64,000 nt of DNA from Autumnicola psychrophila (GCF_031846645.1 NZ_JAVRHN010000006.1:124001-188000); one strand, 5' to 3'. Positions 8,698 to 18,054 are shown, numbered from the stretch's first letter. Notes: generated by a model not told the origin, from the sequence alone. Translations and numbers: made by a program.

Positions 8698-9901
8698 AGA
8701 ATGAATTTATCTTTTCAATTACAAAAGATTGTTCTTCATTGCTAAGGGTAGGAAACATAGGTAGACTAATACAATGTTTATAATATTCTTCAGAATATGG
8801 CAAATCACCTTCTTTCCAGCCTCTATCTCTGTAATAAGGCATTAAATGGCAGGGGATATAATGAATTTGGGCATAAATATTTTGCTCCCTCAAAAAGTTG
8901 TATAACCCAAGGCGATCATCAACTTCAATGATATAAAGGTGATAGGCATGGCCATCAATTTCACCCGATTGACCTTTTATAAACTCTGAATTTTTAAAAG
9001 CTTCATAATACTGGGAAGCCAGCTCCCTTCGTCGCTCCAGGCCTTCATCTGCCCTCTTTAACTGGCTGGAACCTAACGCAGCCTGAAAATCGGTGATTCG
9101 GTAATTATAGCCCAAATCCTGCATTTCCATATACCAACCTGGATAGACTTGAGATTTGAGATTTGAGATTTGAGATTCTTCAACACCTTGGGCAAATTCT
9201 ATGGAGTTTTGGTATTTCTCATCGCCTTTTACAATTCCGTGGGTTCTTAGCTGAAGTAATTTTTCATAAAGATCTTTATCATCTGTAGTGATCATTCCGC
9301 CTTCGCCGCTGGCAATGTGCTTCACCGGGTGAAAAGAAAATATGGAAAGTTCGGCAAATTTCCCATTGCCGCAAATTTGTTTTTCACCATTGGAATCTTC
9401 AAAAGAACCTCCGGGCGCATGGCAGGAGTCCTCTATAATCCAAAGATCATACTCATTTGCCAGCTTTCTAAAAGCTTCAAGATCTACAGCTCTTCCGGCA
9501 AAATCTACAGGAATAATACCCTTGTAAGTGCCTTTTGGGGAACGTTCCAGCAGGTTGCGAACATTATTGATATCAAGAAGATATGTTTCAGAATCTATAT
9601 CGGCAAAGACCACTTCGCCCCCGCAGTACCTCACACAATTGGCAGAAGCTGCAAAAGTGATTGGGGTCGTAATTACCTTATCACCTTTTTTCACATCTAA
9701 AGCAAGCACACATAAGTGCAAAGCCGCCGTACCGTTGGAAACGGCCACTGCGTATTTGCTCCCACAATAATCAGCAAAAGCTTCTTCAAATTCCGCAATC
9801 CTTGGACCTTGGGTAAGGAAATCAGATTTTAAGGTTTCTACTACGGCAATTATATCCTCATCTGTAATATTCTGCCTTCCGTATGGTATAATATTTTTCA
9901 T
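8684..9901 (-). CDS. pseC: UDP-4-amino-4,6-dideoxy-N-acetyl-beta-L-altrosamine transaminase
   Basis: PseC is the PLP-dependent aminotransferase for the second Pse step. The 405-aa DegT/DnrJ/EryC1 protein shows SNGTAALH (residues 55-62) for phosphate binding, IIEDSCHA with the pyridine-contacting Asp158, and FHPVKHIASGEGG with PLP-binding Lys194. Residues about 242-252 (ESQISNLKSQV) have no obvious place in the family fold. They are encoded by a tandem heptanucleotide repeat at 9151-9177. The reading frame is intact through the repeat, so the enzyme is probably made with a small loop insertion. It starts 12 nt after pseB ends. Confidence 0.9.
   Translation of the reverse strand: MKNIIPYGRQNITDEDIIAVVETLKSDFLTQGPRIAEFEEAFADYCGSKYAVAVSNGTAALHLCVLALDVKKGDKVITTPITFAASANCVRYCGGEVVFADIDSETYLLDINNVRNLLERSPKGTYKGIIPVDFAGRAVDLEAFRKLANEYDLWIIEDSCHAPGGSFEDSNGEKQICGNGKFAELSIFSFHPVKHIASGEGGMITTDDKDLYEKLLQLRTHGIVKGDEKYQNSIEFAQGVEESQISNLKSQVYPGWYMEMQDLGYNYRITDFQAALGSSQLKRADEGLERRRELASQYYEAFKNSEFIKGQSGEIDGHAYHLYIIEVDDRLGLYNFLREQNIYAQIHYIPCHLMPYYRDRGWKEGDLPYSEEYYKHCISLPMFPTLSNEEQSFVIEKINSFYAGS
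9151..9177. repeat. in-gene tandem heptanucleotide repeat (GAGATTT, about 3.9 units)
   Basis: Three perfect GAGATTT units plus GAGATT occur inside pseC, preceded by the near-unit GACTT. On the coding strand the repeat reads as alternating Ser/Asn/Leu/Lys/Gln codons. Because the unit is 7 nt, gain or loss of one unit would shift the reading frame and cut off PseC at about residue 250. Confidence 0.9.
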
Positions 9902-9913
9902 AGTACCTGGTTG

Positions 9914-10930
9914 TTATGCTTCAAAAGAAGGATCTACATGTTCTTTGATGAGTTCCCTTAGCCTGTCCACTGATTCCCATTCGGTATTTTCACCAGAATT
10001 ATATTTAAAGCCCATTGCAACTTTTTCAGCCTTAAATTCCTTTACGAAATCCTCTACTTTCCAACGATGGGTGGTGGGAACTATAACATAATATTTACCA
10101 AGGTCATAGGTATAAAAAGAATCGGAAGAAGTGATCATTTCCTCATGGATCTTCTCACCAGGACGGATCCCAACCACAGGTTTTTCACACTCAGGTCCTA
10201 TAGCTTCAGCTACATCTGTGATTTTATAAGAAGGTATCTTCGGAACAAAAATTTCTCCTCCCCAAGCATTCTCAAGTGCATGCATCACCATATCCACACC
10301 TCCCTGTAAGGAAATATTGAACCTTGTCATAGTTGGATCTGTAATTGGCAAAACCCCCTCTTTCTTCTTTTTCAGGAAAAATGGAATTACTGAACCGTTG
10401 GATCCCATTACATTTCCATATCTAACCACTGAAAAACGAATAGGATTGGAACCCACAATATTGTTTGCAGCGACAAATAATTTATCTGAAGCCAGCTTGG
10501 TGGCTCCATATAGGTTCACAGGCGCAGCTGCTTTATCTGTAGACAAAGCCACCACACTTGTCACACCAGTATCTGTACAAGCATTGATGATATTTTCTGC
10601 CCCCAGAATGTTTGTTTTCACACATTCCATTGGGTTATATTCTGCAATTGGAACATGCTTCATGGCTGCGGCATGAATTACATAATCCACCCCTCGAAAA
10701 GCCCTTTTCACCCTTTCGTAATCCCTCACATCACCAATAAAAAAACGAAGTTGAGGGAATTTTGAGGAAGGGTAATCCTGAGCCATTTCAAATTGTTTCT
10801 GCTCATCCCTGGAAAAAATTACCAGCCTTTTGATTTGAGGGGATTGTTTTAAAATATGTGCAGTTAAAGCTTTTCCCAATGATCCTGTTCCGCCCGTAAT
10901 TAGGACAGATTTACCAGATAAATCCAACAT
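9914..10930 (-). CDS. pseB: UDP-N-acetylglucosamine 4,6-dehydratase (inverting)
   Basis: PseB carries out the first Pse step, C4 oxidation, C6 dehydration and C5 epimerisation of UDP-GlcNAc. The 338-aa short-chain dehydrogenase has GGTGSLG at residues 13-19. Its catalytic segment STDKAAAPVNLYGATK places Asp132, Lys133 and Tyr141 exactly as in characterised FlaA1/PseB enzymes. The chain is soluble, with no membrane anchor, as expected for PseB rather than the long CapD-type dehydratases. It is the first gene of the Pse block and follows a 318-nt gap, so a promoter is likely just upstream. Confidence 0.93.
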   Translation of the reverse strand: MLDLSGKSVLITGGTGSLGKALTAHILKQSPQIKRLVIFSRDEQKQFEMAQDYPSSKFPQLRFFIGDVRDYERVKRAFRGVDYVIHAAAMKHVPIAEYNPMECVKTNILGAENIINACTDTGVTSVVALSTDKAAAPVNLYGATKLASDKLFVAANNIVGSNPIRFSVVRYGNVMGSNGSVIPFFLKKKKEGVLPITDPTMTRFNISLQGGVDMVMHALENAWGGEIFVPKIPSYKITDVAEAIGPECEKPVVGIRPGEKIHEEMITSSDSFYTYDLGKYYVIVPTTHRWKVEDFVKEFKAEKVAMGFKYNSGENTEWESVDRLRELIKEHVDPSFEA

Positions 10931-11248
10931 ATATGAGTTTAATTTTTTAGAATTGTTAAAGATAAAAACTTTAAAGGGGCTAGAAGGGCAACTGCCTTTA
11001 TTTTAATTATACTTTAACAAGTAACAAACGGGTAAATGGAGTCCTAAGGAATATTATTTCACTAGTAATTGTTATACCCTTTTAGATTGGCACTCAACAG
11101 AAAACTCTCTAAAAAAGCTTCTTTATTTGTCGCCGAAAATAAACATGAAGAATAGTAGAAGATACCGGAAATTCCTTTTTTAATTTTATAAAGAATAGAC
11201 TGAGTACTTTAATTATTCTTTAAAAGAAAAAGTTGATCATTTAATCCA
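10931..11248. other. 318-nt AT-rich gap upstream of pseB
   Basis: No convincing gene is present on either strand. It separates the Pse operon from the GT-C gene and probably contains the pseB promoter and the end of the upstream transcript. I found no exact TAnnTTTG element on the minus strand and no strong hairpin with a T-run. Confidence 0.5.
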
Positions 11249-12910
11249 TTACTTAACCTCTATTTCCTCGTATAGGATGATATCTTTATCAGACACCGAA
11301 TTTTCAGCAGGCATTAATAATTTAACTGGTTTAAAACCTATTTTCCTATATTCTTCTTCTAGAAAATCATAATCAATGGAATAGTCTTTTTGACCATTAT
11401 GGGAAAGTTTTTCGGTGTCATTCCAATATTCATCCATCCTATCGTAATAGAGGTACTTGCTTAATAGTGGAACCGTTTGATTATATACCCGAAACCCCAT
11501 TGAACTACCTCCAATAAAATTGTAACCGTCATATTTAGAGAGGGACTTATACATATTTTTGTAGTGATAGGTGGGGTTAATTAAATAATGCTGCATTGTA
11601 TAATAAATTTCTGGAAGAAGTAATAATACAAATAGAACAACTGGCACGGTTTTACTATTCACCTTCCTAACAATGGCATAGAAAATTAAAATTATACCCA
11701 GTGCAGTGGTAACCAATGGAACCAGATGGGAGTTGAAAAAAACCTGCTCCCAATATATAAGTAGCATTAGCACTAAAAGGCTTGATGCAGTAATTGAAAT
11801 TAATCGCTTTTTATTTATATTATTTCTGTTATCCCAGATAGCCTCACATCCATTGGCTACTAGAAGCAACAGGAAAGGGAGAAGGATTATTAATTTTCGC
11901 CACGGAAAGTCATTGACGAAAATTGTTTGCAGCATAAAACTGCCTACAAATAGCAAAGTGGCAAAAACAGTAAAACTAAACCGTTTCCACTTAGAAAGAA
12001 AAACACCAGCAATTGCCAATACCGAAACTACAAGCCATAAGGGATTAAACCTAAAAGAGTTTGCCAGAACAAGCTTAAAGAAATTAACTACAAGGCCCCT
12101 GGGATTAAAGCCTGTCCTACCTTCATATTTTGAGCCCCTATCAAAAATATCTGAAAGCATATCCACATCCAGAGATAAGTTGATCAAGAAATAAATGAAT
12201 AAAGAGATCAAACCACCAATCCCAAAATAAATACTCCCTTTCCAAAAATCATTGAAGTTGATCCATTTCACATTCTCTTGCTGCCAGGGAGTTTTGGTTA
12301 AAACAAGTGCAATATAAGCTGCCAATACCAAGAACGCATTCGTAGGATAAGAAAACAAAAATAAAAGACAGATTAAAGCAGATTTCCAGATCAAGCTTTT
12401 ACCAACTTCTGCTTGCTTTTCCTTCCACCGCACCACCAACCATAAACAGAAAATTGCCGCCATCATTCTTACCATAGTTGGTTCTAAAATGATATTAGCT
12501 GTAGTAAATGAAAAATTCAGCACAAAACACAATACCACTGCATACCGTAGCTTAACATTACTGGTTACACTGATTAACAGCAAAACGAAGAAAAAGAGGG
12601 CGATAATACCAAATAGTATTGAACTGAACCTTAAGCCCATATAGTTGTCCCCGAAAATATCCAAAGAAAAGTAGGTAATAACATTCAATAAGATAGAATT
12701 GCCAAATACCACAGCATTATCTGCCATAAAAAGATCACCTGTTTCAAAATAATTATATGCCGGATACACATAATATGGTTCATCAATAGGTTGATATAAA
12801 GTCTCTTTCCAAACAGGGGGATCCATATCTATAATGAAAAGCTTTAGCAACATTATAAGTAGCCCCAGTAAAAAAACCCCCTTAGTTCTCAAAAAATTAT
12901 TTGACCTCAT
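11249..12910 (-). CDS. GT-C fold integral membrane glycosyltransferase (ArnT/PMT-like)
   Basis: The 553-aa protein has about ten or more hydrophobic helices across residues 10-450. The first extracytoplasmic loop contains DMDPPVWKETLYQPIDEPYY with the acidic DEP motif expected of GT-C enzymes that use polyprenyl-phosphate sugars. A soluble C-terminal tail of about 100 residues follows the last helix. It lies 84 nt downstream of a wecE-like gene. With the upstream GT2 and the small carrier it forms a typical set: charge a lipid carrier, flip it, then transfer the sugar on the periplasmic side. The acceptor is unknown; fold-level assignment is fairly sure. Confidence 0.7.
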   Translation of the reverse strand: MRSNNFLRTKGVFLLGLLIMLLKLFIIDMDPPVWKETLYQPIDEPYYVYPAYNYFETGDLFMADNAVVFGNSILLNVITYFSLDIFGDNYMGLRFSSILFGIIALFFFVLLLISVTSNVKLRYAVVLCFVLNFSFTTANIILEPTMVRMMAAIFCLWLVVRWKEKQAEVGKSLIWKSALICLLFLFSYPTNAFLVLAAYIALVLTKTPWQQENVKWINFNDFWKGSIYFGIGGLISLFIYFLINLSLDVDMLSDIFDRGSKYEGRTGFNPRGLVVNFFKLVLANSFRFNPLWLVVSVLAIAGVFLSKWKRFSFTVFATLLFVGSFMLQTIFVNDFPWRKLIILLPFLLLLVANGCEAIWDNRNNINKKRLISITASSLLVLMLLIYWEQVFFNSHLVPLVTTALGIILIFYAIVRKVNSKTVPVVLFVLLLLPEIYYTMQHYLINPTYHYKNMYKSLSKYDGYNFIGGSSMGFRVYNQTVPLLSKYLYYDRMDEYWNDTEKLSHNGQKDYSIDYDFLEEEYRKIGFKPVKLLMPAENSVSDKDIILYEEIEVK

Positions 12911-12994
12911 GAATTAAGTAATTTTATCTTTTACGGGTTTACTAAAGGTTTCTCGAAAAGACTGCCAATTAAAATTGAGGAGGACAATATTAAT

Positions 12995-14143
12995 TTATAA
13001 TTCGGCATCCTTTAAAATGTTGATTATCCTATCAATTCCCTCCCCTTTTAATTCGTAAAATAAGGGCAATCTCAACAAGCATTCAGAATAATCATCAGCG
13101 TGTTCTAAAGTACGATCACCATGTTTATCTTTATAAAACGGACTTTTATGAAGGCTTAAATAATGAAAAACAGCATGCACCTTATGTTCTTTTAATTTTT
13201 CAATAATCCGATCTCGTTGATCGGCTTCTTTGCAGACCAAATAAAACATGTGTGCATTGTTGGTGGCGAATTCCGGTATATGTGGTAGGTCCAAGATTTT
13301 TCCAGCACCCCAATCGTTCAATCCTTCATAGTATTGGTTCCAATGCTCCAGTCTTTTCTCCTGAATACCTTGCAAATTTTCCAATTGAGCCCATAAAAAA
13401 GCAGCTATAATCTCTGAAGGCAAAAAAGAACTTCCCACATCTACCCATCCATATTTATCTACCTCTCCCCTAAAAAATGCCGAACGGTTGGTTCCTTTTT
13501 CCCATAGGATTTCAGCCCGTTCCATAAACTGTGGATCATTAATTGCCAGCATTCCCCCTTCCCCTGAAATAATGTTCTTTGTTTCATGAAAAGAAAAAGC
13601 CGCTAGATGCCCTATAGAACCCAAAGCTCGTTTAACACCATCTTTTCCCGTGTAAAAGCTTTCAATAGCCTGTGCTGCATCCTCTACCACATATAGATTG
13701 TATTTAGTGGCTAGGGTCATTATTTTATCAATATCACAAGCCACACCTGCATAATGCACAGGTACAATAGCTTTTGTTTTTTCAGTAATTAATTCTTCTA
13801 TTTTATCTTCATCCATTCCAGGATGATCTTCCCTACTATCAACAAAAACCAAGTGCGCGCCCCTCAATACAAATGCATTTGCTGTGCTCACAAAAGTATA
13901 AGAAGGCATAATCACTTCATCCCCCGCCTTAATATCGAGTAACAAGGCAGCCATTTCAAGCGCATCTGTACAGGAGGTTGTTAAAAGGCACTTTCCAAAC
14001 CCATATTTTTTCTTTAAAAATTCATGGCATAATCCAGTGTATTTTCCGTTACCTGATAATTTTCCGGTATGCACAGCATCATACATGTAATGTGCTTCTT
14101 TTCCTGTAAGATAAGGTTTGTTGAAGGGTATCATTTGTTCCAT
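12995..14143 (-). CDS. wecE: dTDP-4-amino-4,6-dideoxygalactose transaminase (RffA/WecE family)
   Basis: This PLP enzyme converts dTDP-4-keto-6-deoxy-D-glucose to dTDP-4-amino-4,6-dideoxy-D-galactose. The 382-aa DegT-family sequence starts with MIPFNKPYLTGKE, a WecE signature. It carries TTSCTDALEMAALLLD for phosphate binding, VVEDAAQAIES with the PLP Asp, and SFHETKNIISGEGG with the Schiff-base Lys189. It differs clearly from PseC in the same locus. It overlaps the wecD-like acetyltransferase by 13 nt and shares the locus with rmlA and rmlB, completing the route to dTDP-Fuc4NAc. Confidence 0.88.
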   Translation of the reverse strand: MEQMIPFNKPYLTGKEAHYMYDAVHTGKLSGNGKYTGLCHEFLKKKYGFGKCLLTTSCTDALEMAALLLDIKAGDEVIMPSYTFVSTANAFVLRGAHLVFVDSREDHPGMDEDKIEELITEKTKAIVPVHYAGVACDIDKIMTLATKYNLYVVEDAAQAIESFYTGKDGVKRALGSIGHLAAFSFHETKNIISGEGGMLAINDPQFMERAEILWEKGTNRSAFFRGEVDKYGWVDVGSSFLPSEIIAAFLWAQLENLQGIQEKRLEHWNQYYEGLNDWGAGKILDLPHIPEFATNNAHMFYLVCKEADQRDRIIEKLKEHKVHAVFHYLSLHKSPFYKDKHGDRTLEHADDYSECLLRLPLFYELKGEGIDRIINILKDAEL

Positions 14144-14826
14144 AAGTGATAGATATATTGGGCGCTTTTGATATTAAAATTATTCTTTTCATAAAGCCCA
14201 CATGCAGCTTTATTCTCACCTTGGGTAGTCACTTCTATTGAGGAAAATCCTTTTCCCTGGCTTAAAATTTCACATTCCGAAATTAACCTCGATCCTATGC
14301 TCCTTCCCTGATAATCGCCATTCACTGCTATTAAGCCTATTTGTGAACAATCTGAATCTTTTTTTCCCAAAGTAACAAAACCAGAAATATTCCCTTCGGT
14401 AATGCTAACCAAAGTTTCAAAGGCTATTTTCTTGTTTATGCTATTATCCAGCCATAATTTATACATTTCCAAAAAACGGGAGCCTGGAATATTACTATCT
14501 AATTTGAACCTCGAATAGGTACCACTTAAATGTGCCAGTTCCAGTAAATGATCATAAGAATGGATTTTTGGATCAAAGGAAGTAAGATCTCCGTTTCCTT
14601 CAACTGGATTTATTTCTTTATTTGCCTCCAGAGCTTTCTTATAAATGATTTTTTTATCAACAAGATCAAGTGATGGCTCATTTATTTCAACATCAGAAAA
14701 CACGTATACTAATTTAAATTTTTCAGAAGCTAGTATTACCTCTTCAAAATTATCAACGGACTTCAAATTTACTTTTCCCACAGGAAAACCGAAAAAATTA
14801 GAATCCCATTCAGCTTTTTGAACCAT
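14131..14826 (-). CDS. wecD: dTDP-fucosamine acetyltransferase-like GNAT protein (WecD/RffC type)
   Basis: The 231-aa GNAT protein has the two-part layout of WecD. The N-terminal half starts EWDSNFFGFPVGKVNL, and the C-terminal acetyl-CoA fold has GDYQGRSIGSRLISE at about residues 171-185 and NKAACGLYEKNNF near 205-217. It would acetylate the 4-amino group made by the WecE-like transaminase to give dTDP-Fuc4NAc. The start overlaps the GT2 stop as TAATG, and the end overlaps wecE by 13 nt, so the two are tightly coupled. Confidence 0.82.
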   Translation of the reverse strand: MVQKAEWDSNFFGFPVGKVNLKSVDNFEEVILASEKFKLVYVFSDVEINEPSLDLVDKKIIYKKALEANKEINPVEGNGDLTSFDPKIHSYDHLLELAHLSGTYSRFKLDSNIPGSRFLEMYKLWLDNSINKKIAFETLVSITEGNISGFVTLGKKDSDCSQIGLIAVNGDYQGRSIGSRLISECEILSQGKGFSSIEVTTQGENKAACGLYEKNNFNIKSAQYIYHLWNK

Positions 14827-15746
14827 TAATTTATTTTTTTCTTTACAATATAAATAGGACGTTGTTTCACCCCTTCAAAAGTCTTCCCCACATACAAACC
14901 AATAATGCCCAATGTTGAAATAATAACCCCCGAAAGTAGCCAGACGGAGACAATAAGACTTGTGTACCCCAAAACAACCACACCGCCAGTTAACCACTTT
15001 ACCAAATATATAAAAGCTACAATAACAGACAAAACTGAAATTATCAAACCGAATTTGATCAAAAGGCGTATAGGCTTATCTGAAAAAGCAAGAATGATAT
15101 CCATTGCCAGGTTTATCAACCTCTTGAAATTATAACTGGATTCCCCTTCTAAACGATTATCATGGTCCACGTTCACTTTAGTGGTCCTAAACCCTACCCA
15201 TTTTACCATGGTTGGGAAATACCTTATAGATTCCCTCATAGAGCAAACAGCATCCACCACTTTTCTATGGTAGATCCCAAAATTGGCTACACTCTCATCT
15301 TGCTCAGATCCTGTGAGGTAACCTAAAGACCTGTAGAATACTTTGGAAAAAAATCGCTTGAAAAAATGGTCTTTCCTTTCAAACCTTCTCGCCAATACCA
15401 CATCAAAACCCTCTTGTGCCTTATTGTACAACTTTAGAATTTCTTCAGGTTGGTCCTGTAAGTCACAATCCATTACCACCACCCAGTCACCCTTGGCGTA
15501 ATCCAAACCAGCAGTAATGGCATAATGTTGCCCAAAATTCCTACTCAATTCAATCCCAATTATTTTATCATTTTTTTCAGCGTATTCCTGAATGACTTTC
15601 CAACTATCATCGGGACCTCCATCTTCAACAAGGATGATTTCATAATCATTCGTAATCTTTTGAACACTTTTTTCAATACGTTCAATTAAGACCGGGATAG
15701 TTCTCTCAGCTCTGTAAACAGGACTAACAATAGAAATGTGGGGCAT
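14826..15746 (-). CDS. polyprenyl-phosphate glycosyltransferase, GT2 (GtrB/ArnC/DPM1-like)
   Basis: This 306-aa enzyme has an N-terminal GT2 domain with SIVSPVYRAERTI, the acidic EDGGPDDSW and the metal-binding DCDLQD at residues 93-98. Two C-terminal transmembrane helices (about 235-295) end in GLYVGKTFEGVKQRPIYIV, a hallmark of undecaprenyl-phosphate hexosyltransferases. It would load a nucleotide sugar onto undecaprenyl phosphate at the inner face of the membrane. Only 2 nt separate it from the upstream small carrier gene. With dTDP-Fuc4NAc genes on both sides, Fuc4NAc is the likely sugar (inference). Confidence 0.88.
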   Translation of the reverse strand: MPHISIVSPVYRAERTIPVLIERIEKSVQKITNDYEIILVEDGGPDDSWKVIQEYAEKNDKIIGIELSRNFGQHYAITAGLDYAKGDWVVVMDCDLQDQPEEILKLYNKAQEGFDVVLARRFERKDHFFKRFFSKVFYRSLGYLTGSEQDESVANFGIYHRKVVDAVCSMRESIRYFPTMVKWVGFRTTKVNVDHDNRLEGESSYNFKRLINLAMDIILAFSDKPIRLLIKFGLIISVLSVIVAFIYLVKWLTGGVVVLGYTSLIVSVWLLSGVIISTLGIIGLYVGKTFEGVKQRPIYIVKKKIN

Positions 15747-15748
15747 AA

Positions 15749-16111
15749 CTAAAATTTAACGGTTACAACTGTTCCTATGACAATCAACATCAAACCCACT
15801 ACTTTTCCCCAGGTAAAAGTTTCCCCAAGGAAAAAGACTCCAATCAAGAAAACCAGTGCAGGTGACAAGCTCATAAAAGGATAAGCTACGGTAATTTCAA
15901 ATTTTGTCATGGCTGCCATCCAAAAAACGGAAGCAACAAAAGCACTAGCAAACCCGGAAATAATATAAATATCAAGTAATGCTGAACCCAGGAAAGATAT
16001 TTTTCCCATTAAGGTTTCAGGAAGGCTACCTAATTGGTTCAACCTCCACTTTAAAATAATTTGTCCGTAGATGGTAAATAAAATGGTGGCAAAGATATAT
16101 AGGTAATTCAT
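15749..16111 (-). CDS. small EamA/SMR-type carrier, probable lipid-linked sugar flippase
   Basis: This is a 120-aa protein of four transmembrane helices. It resembles ArnE/ArnF and other small multidrug-resistance-type carriers, with a conserved Glu in the last pair (FFLGETFTWGKVVGLMLIV) and helix 1 GQIILKW. ArnE/F-like pairs move undecaprenyl-phosphate-aminoarabinose across the inner membrane. A single gene here may act as a homodimer. Position between rmlA (4-nt overlap) and the GT2 gene (2-nt gap) supports a role in flipping the lipid-linked sugar. Substrate is inferred from context only. Confidence 0.72.
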   Translation of the reverse strand: MNYLYIFATILFTIYGQIILKWRLNQLGSLPETLMGKISFLGSALLDIYIISGFASAFVASVFWMAAMTKFEITVAYPFMSLSPALVFLIGVFFLGETFTWGKVVGLMLIVIGTVVTVKF

Positions 16112-16968
16112 TTCAAAAGGTTTCGCAAATATTCACCATACTTGCTCTTTTCATATTTATCTATAGCACTTTCAATCTTGTCCCTTCCAATAAACTTATG
16201 AATAAATGCCACCTCCTCTATACATCCAATCATGGTACTTTGCCGGTTCTGCAACACCCTAATAAATTCTGTCGCATCATCCAGGGATTCTACAGTACCT
16301 GTGTCAAACCAGCTCATCCCACGTGTCATCACCCCTACTTCCAATTCCCCGGCTTCCAGGTACATTTGGTTAATGGTGGAAATTTCTTTTTCACCCCTAG
16401 CAGAAGGTTTCACCTGTTTTGCATATTCCACTACTTTATTATCATAAAAGTATAGCCCAGGAATAGCATATTTGGATTTTGGGACTTTTGGTTTTTCTTC
16501 AATGCTCAAGACCTTGTTGTTTTCATCAAATTCGACCACTCCATATCTTTCAGGATCTTTCACAGGATAGGCAAAAATAGATGCTCCATTTACGTCAACT
16601 TTGCTCCTTAACAGGCTTCCGAAACCATTTCCGTGGAAAATATTATCACCTAAAACCAAAGCTACCTTGTCATTTCCAATAAATTCTTCGCCTATGGTAA
16701 AAGCTTCAGCAAGGCCTTTTGGCTCTTCTTGAATGGTATATTCAAACTTACAACCTACCTGTGAACCATCACCCAATAATTTCTGAAAAGCTTTTTGATC
16801 CTGTGGGGTGGTTATAAATAAAATCTCTTTTATCCCTACCAACATTAAAACTGAAAGCGGATAATAAATCATAGGTTTATCGTATACTGGTAAAAGTTGC
16901 TTGCTTACCGAAATAGTAATAGGAAATAACCTTGTTCCTGTACCTCCTGCTAAAATGATTCCTTTCAT
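16108..16968 (-). CDS. rmlA: glucose-1-phosphate thymidylyltransferase
   Basis: RmlA makes dTDP-glucose from glucose-1-phosphate and dTTP. The 286-aa sequence begins MKGIILAGGTGTRLFPIT, followed by SKQLLPVYDKPMIYYPLS. It has LVLGDNIFHG, the dTDP-sugar site, and YAIPGLYFYDN, all standard RmlA motifs. Its length is normal. It lies 30 nt after rmlB and overlaps the small carrier by 4 nt. It feeds both rmlB and the Fuc4NAc branch; rmlC and rmlD are absent, so rhamnose is not the local product. Confidence 0.95.
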   Translation of the reverse strand: MKGIILAGGTGTRLFPITISVSKQLLPVYDKPMIYYPLSVLMLVGIKEILFITTPQDQKAFQKLLGDGSQVGCKFEYTIQEEPKGLAEAFTIGEEFIGNDKVALVLGDNIFHGNGFGSLLRSKVDVNGASIFAYPVKDPERYGVVEFDENNKVLSIEEKPKVPKSKYAIPGLYFYDNKVVEYAKQVKPSARGEKEISTINQMYLEAGELEVGVMTRGMSWFDTGTVESLDDATEFIRVLQNRQSTMIGCIEEVAFIHKFIGRDKIESAIDKYEKSKYGEYLRNLLK

Positions 16969-16998
16969 GTGTGTTTATTTTAAGTTAAATCACCTGTG

Positions 16999-18054
16999 TC
17001 AATCTTCATATTGCTTCTCATAATACTGCTGATAAGCCCCAGAAGTCACATTTTTCAGCCAAACATCATTTTCAAGGTACCATTCAACTGTTTTTCCCAG
17101 CCCTTCCTCAAAAGTCACCGAAGGTTTCCAACCAAGTTCTGCATTGATTTTTGAAGCATCTATAGCATACCTCTTATCATGGCCTGGACGATCTTTGACG
17201 TAGGTGATTAATTTCTCTGAACTACCAGGGGATCTATCTAGTTTCTTGTCCATTATTCTGCATAACACTTTTATAAGGTCAATATTTTTCCATTCATTGA
17301 ACCCTCCAATATTGTATGTAGATTTATTGTTGCCCTTATGGAAAGCTAAGTCTATGGCTTTTGCATGGTCAATGACATATAACCAATCCCTGGTGTAGTT
17401 CCCATCGCCATATACGGGAAGAGGCTTTTGATCTACAATGTTATTGATAAACAGTGGGATTAATTTCTCCGGAAATTGATTTGGACCGTAATTATTGGAA
17501 CAATTCGAAATGATATAAGGCATACCGTAGGTCTCCCCATATGCCCTCACAAAATGATCTGAACTTGCTTTGGAAGCAGAATATGGTGAATTGGGGTCAT
17601 AGGAAGTTGTCTCTGTAAACAATCCCGTTTCACCCAATGTTCCATAAACTTCATCTGTACTAATATGATAGAATAATTTATCCAGCAAATTATCTTTCCA
17701 GGTTTCCTTTGCCGCGTTCAAAAGGTTCATGGTCCCTATAACATTTGTCCTTACAAAAGATAAAGGATCGTGTATTGAACGATCCACATGTGATTCCGCA
17801 GCCAAATGGATCACTTGATCAAAATTGTACTTTTTAAAAAGACCCTCTACTTCTTCTATATTGTTGATGTCTGCTTTTAGAAAAGTATAGTTCTCCTCAT
17901 CTTCAATATCTTTTAAGTTCTCCAGGTTACCGGCATAAGTAAGGGCGTCTAAATTGAATATCCTGTATTTAGGATATTTTTTGACGAAAAGCCGAACAAC
18001 ATGGGATCCAATAAAACCCGCACCACCTGTTATCAAAACATTCATTGCTTTCAT
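16999..18054 (-). CDS. rmlB: dTDP-glucose 4,6-dehydratase
   Basis: RmlB produces dTDP-4-keto-6-deoxy-D-glucose. The 351-aa extended SDR has the start ITGGAGFIGSHVV, HLAAESHVDRSI, the catalytic STDEVYGTLG and YSASKASSDHFVRAY, and SNNYGPNQFPEKLIPL, all diagnostic. The start is set at the ATG at 18052-18054, which overlaps the stop of the upstream epimerase gene by one base (TAATG). An upstream ATG at 18084 would extend into that gene and is unlikely. Confidence 0.95.
   Translation of the reverse strand: MKAMNVLITGGAGFIGSHVVRLFVKKYPKYRIFNLDALTYAGNLENLKDIEDEENYTFLKADINNIEEVEGLFKKYNFDQVIHLAAESHVDRSIHDPLSFVRTNVIGTMNLLNAAKETWKDNLLDKLFYHISTDEVYGTLGETGLFTETTSYDPNSPYSASKASSDHFVRAYGETYGMPYIISNCSNNYGPNQFPEKLIPLFINNIVDQKPLPVYGDGNYTRDWLYVIDHAKAIDLAFHKGNNKSTYNIGGFNEWKNIDLIKVLCRIMDKKLDRSPGSSEKLITYVKDRPGHDKRYAIDASKINAELGWKPSVTFEEGLGKTVEWYLENDVWLKNVTSGAYQQYYEKQYED

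Noticed and set aside
9841..9860. GGCAATTATATCC inside pseC resembling the dispersed repeat core
   Set aside because: It is in a conserved coding segment and lacks the CGACCT half and the left flank, so chance similarity is more likely.
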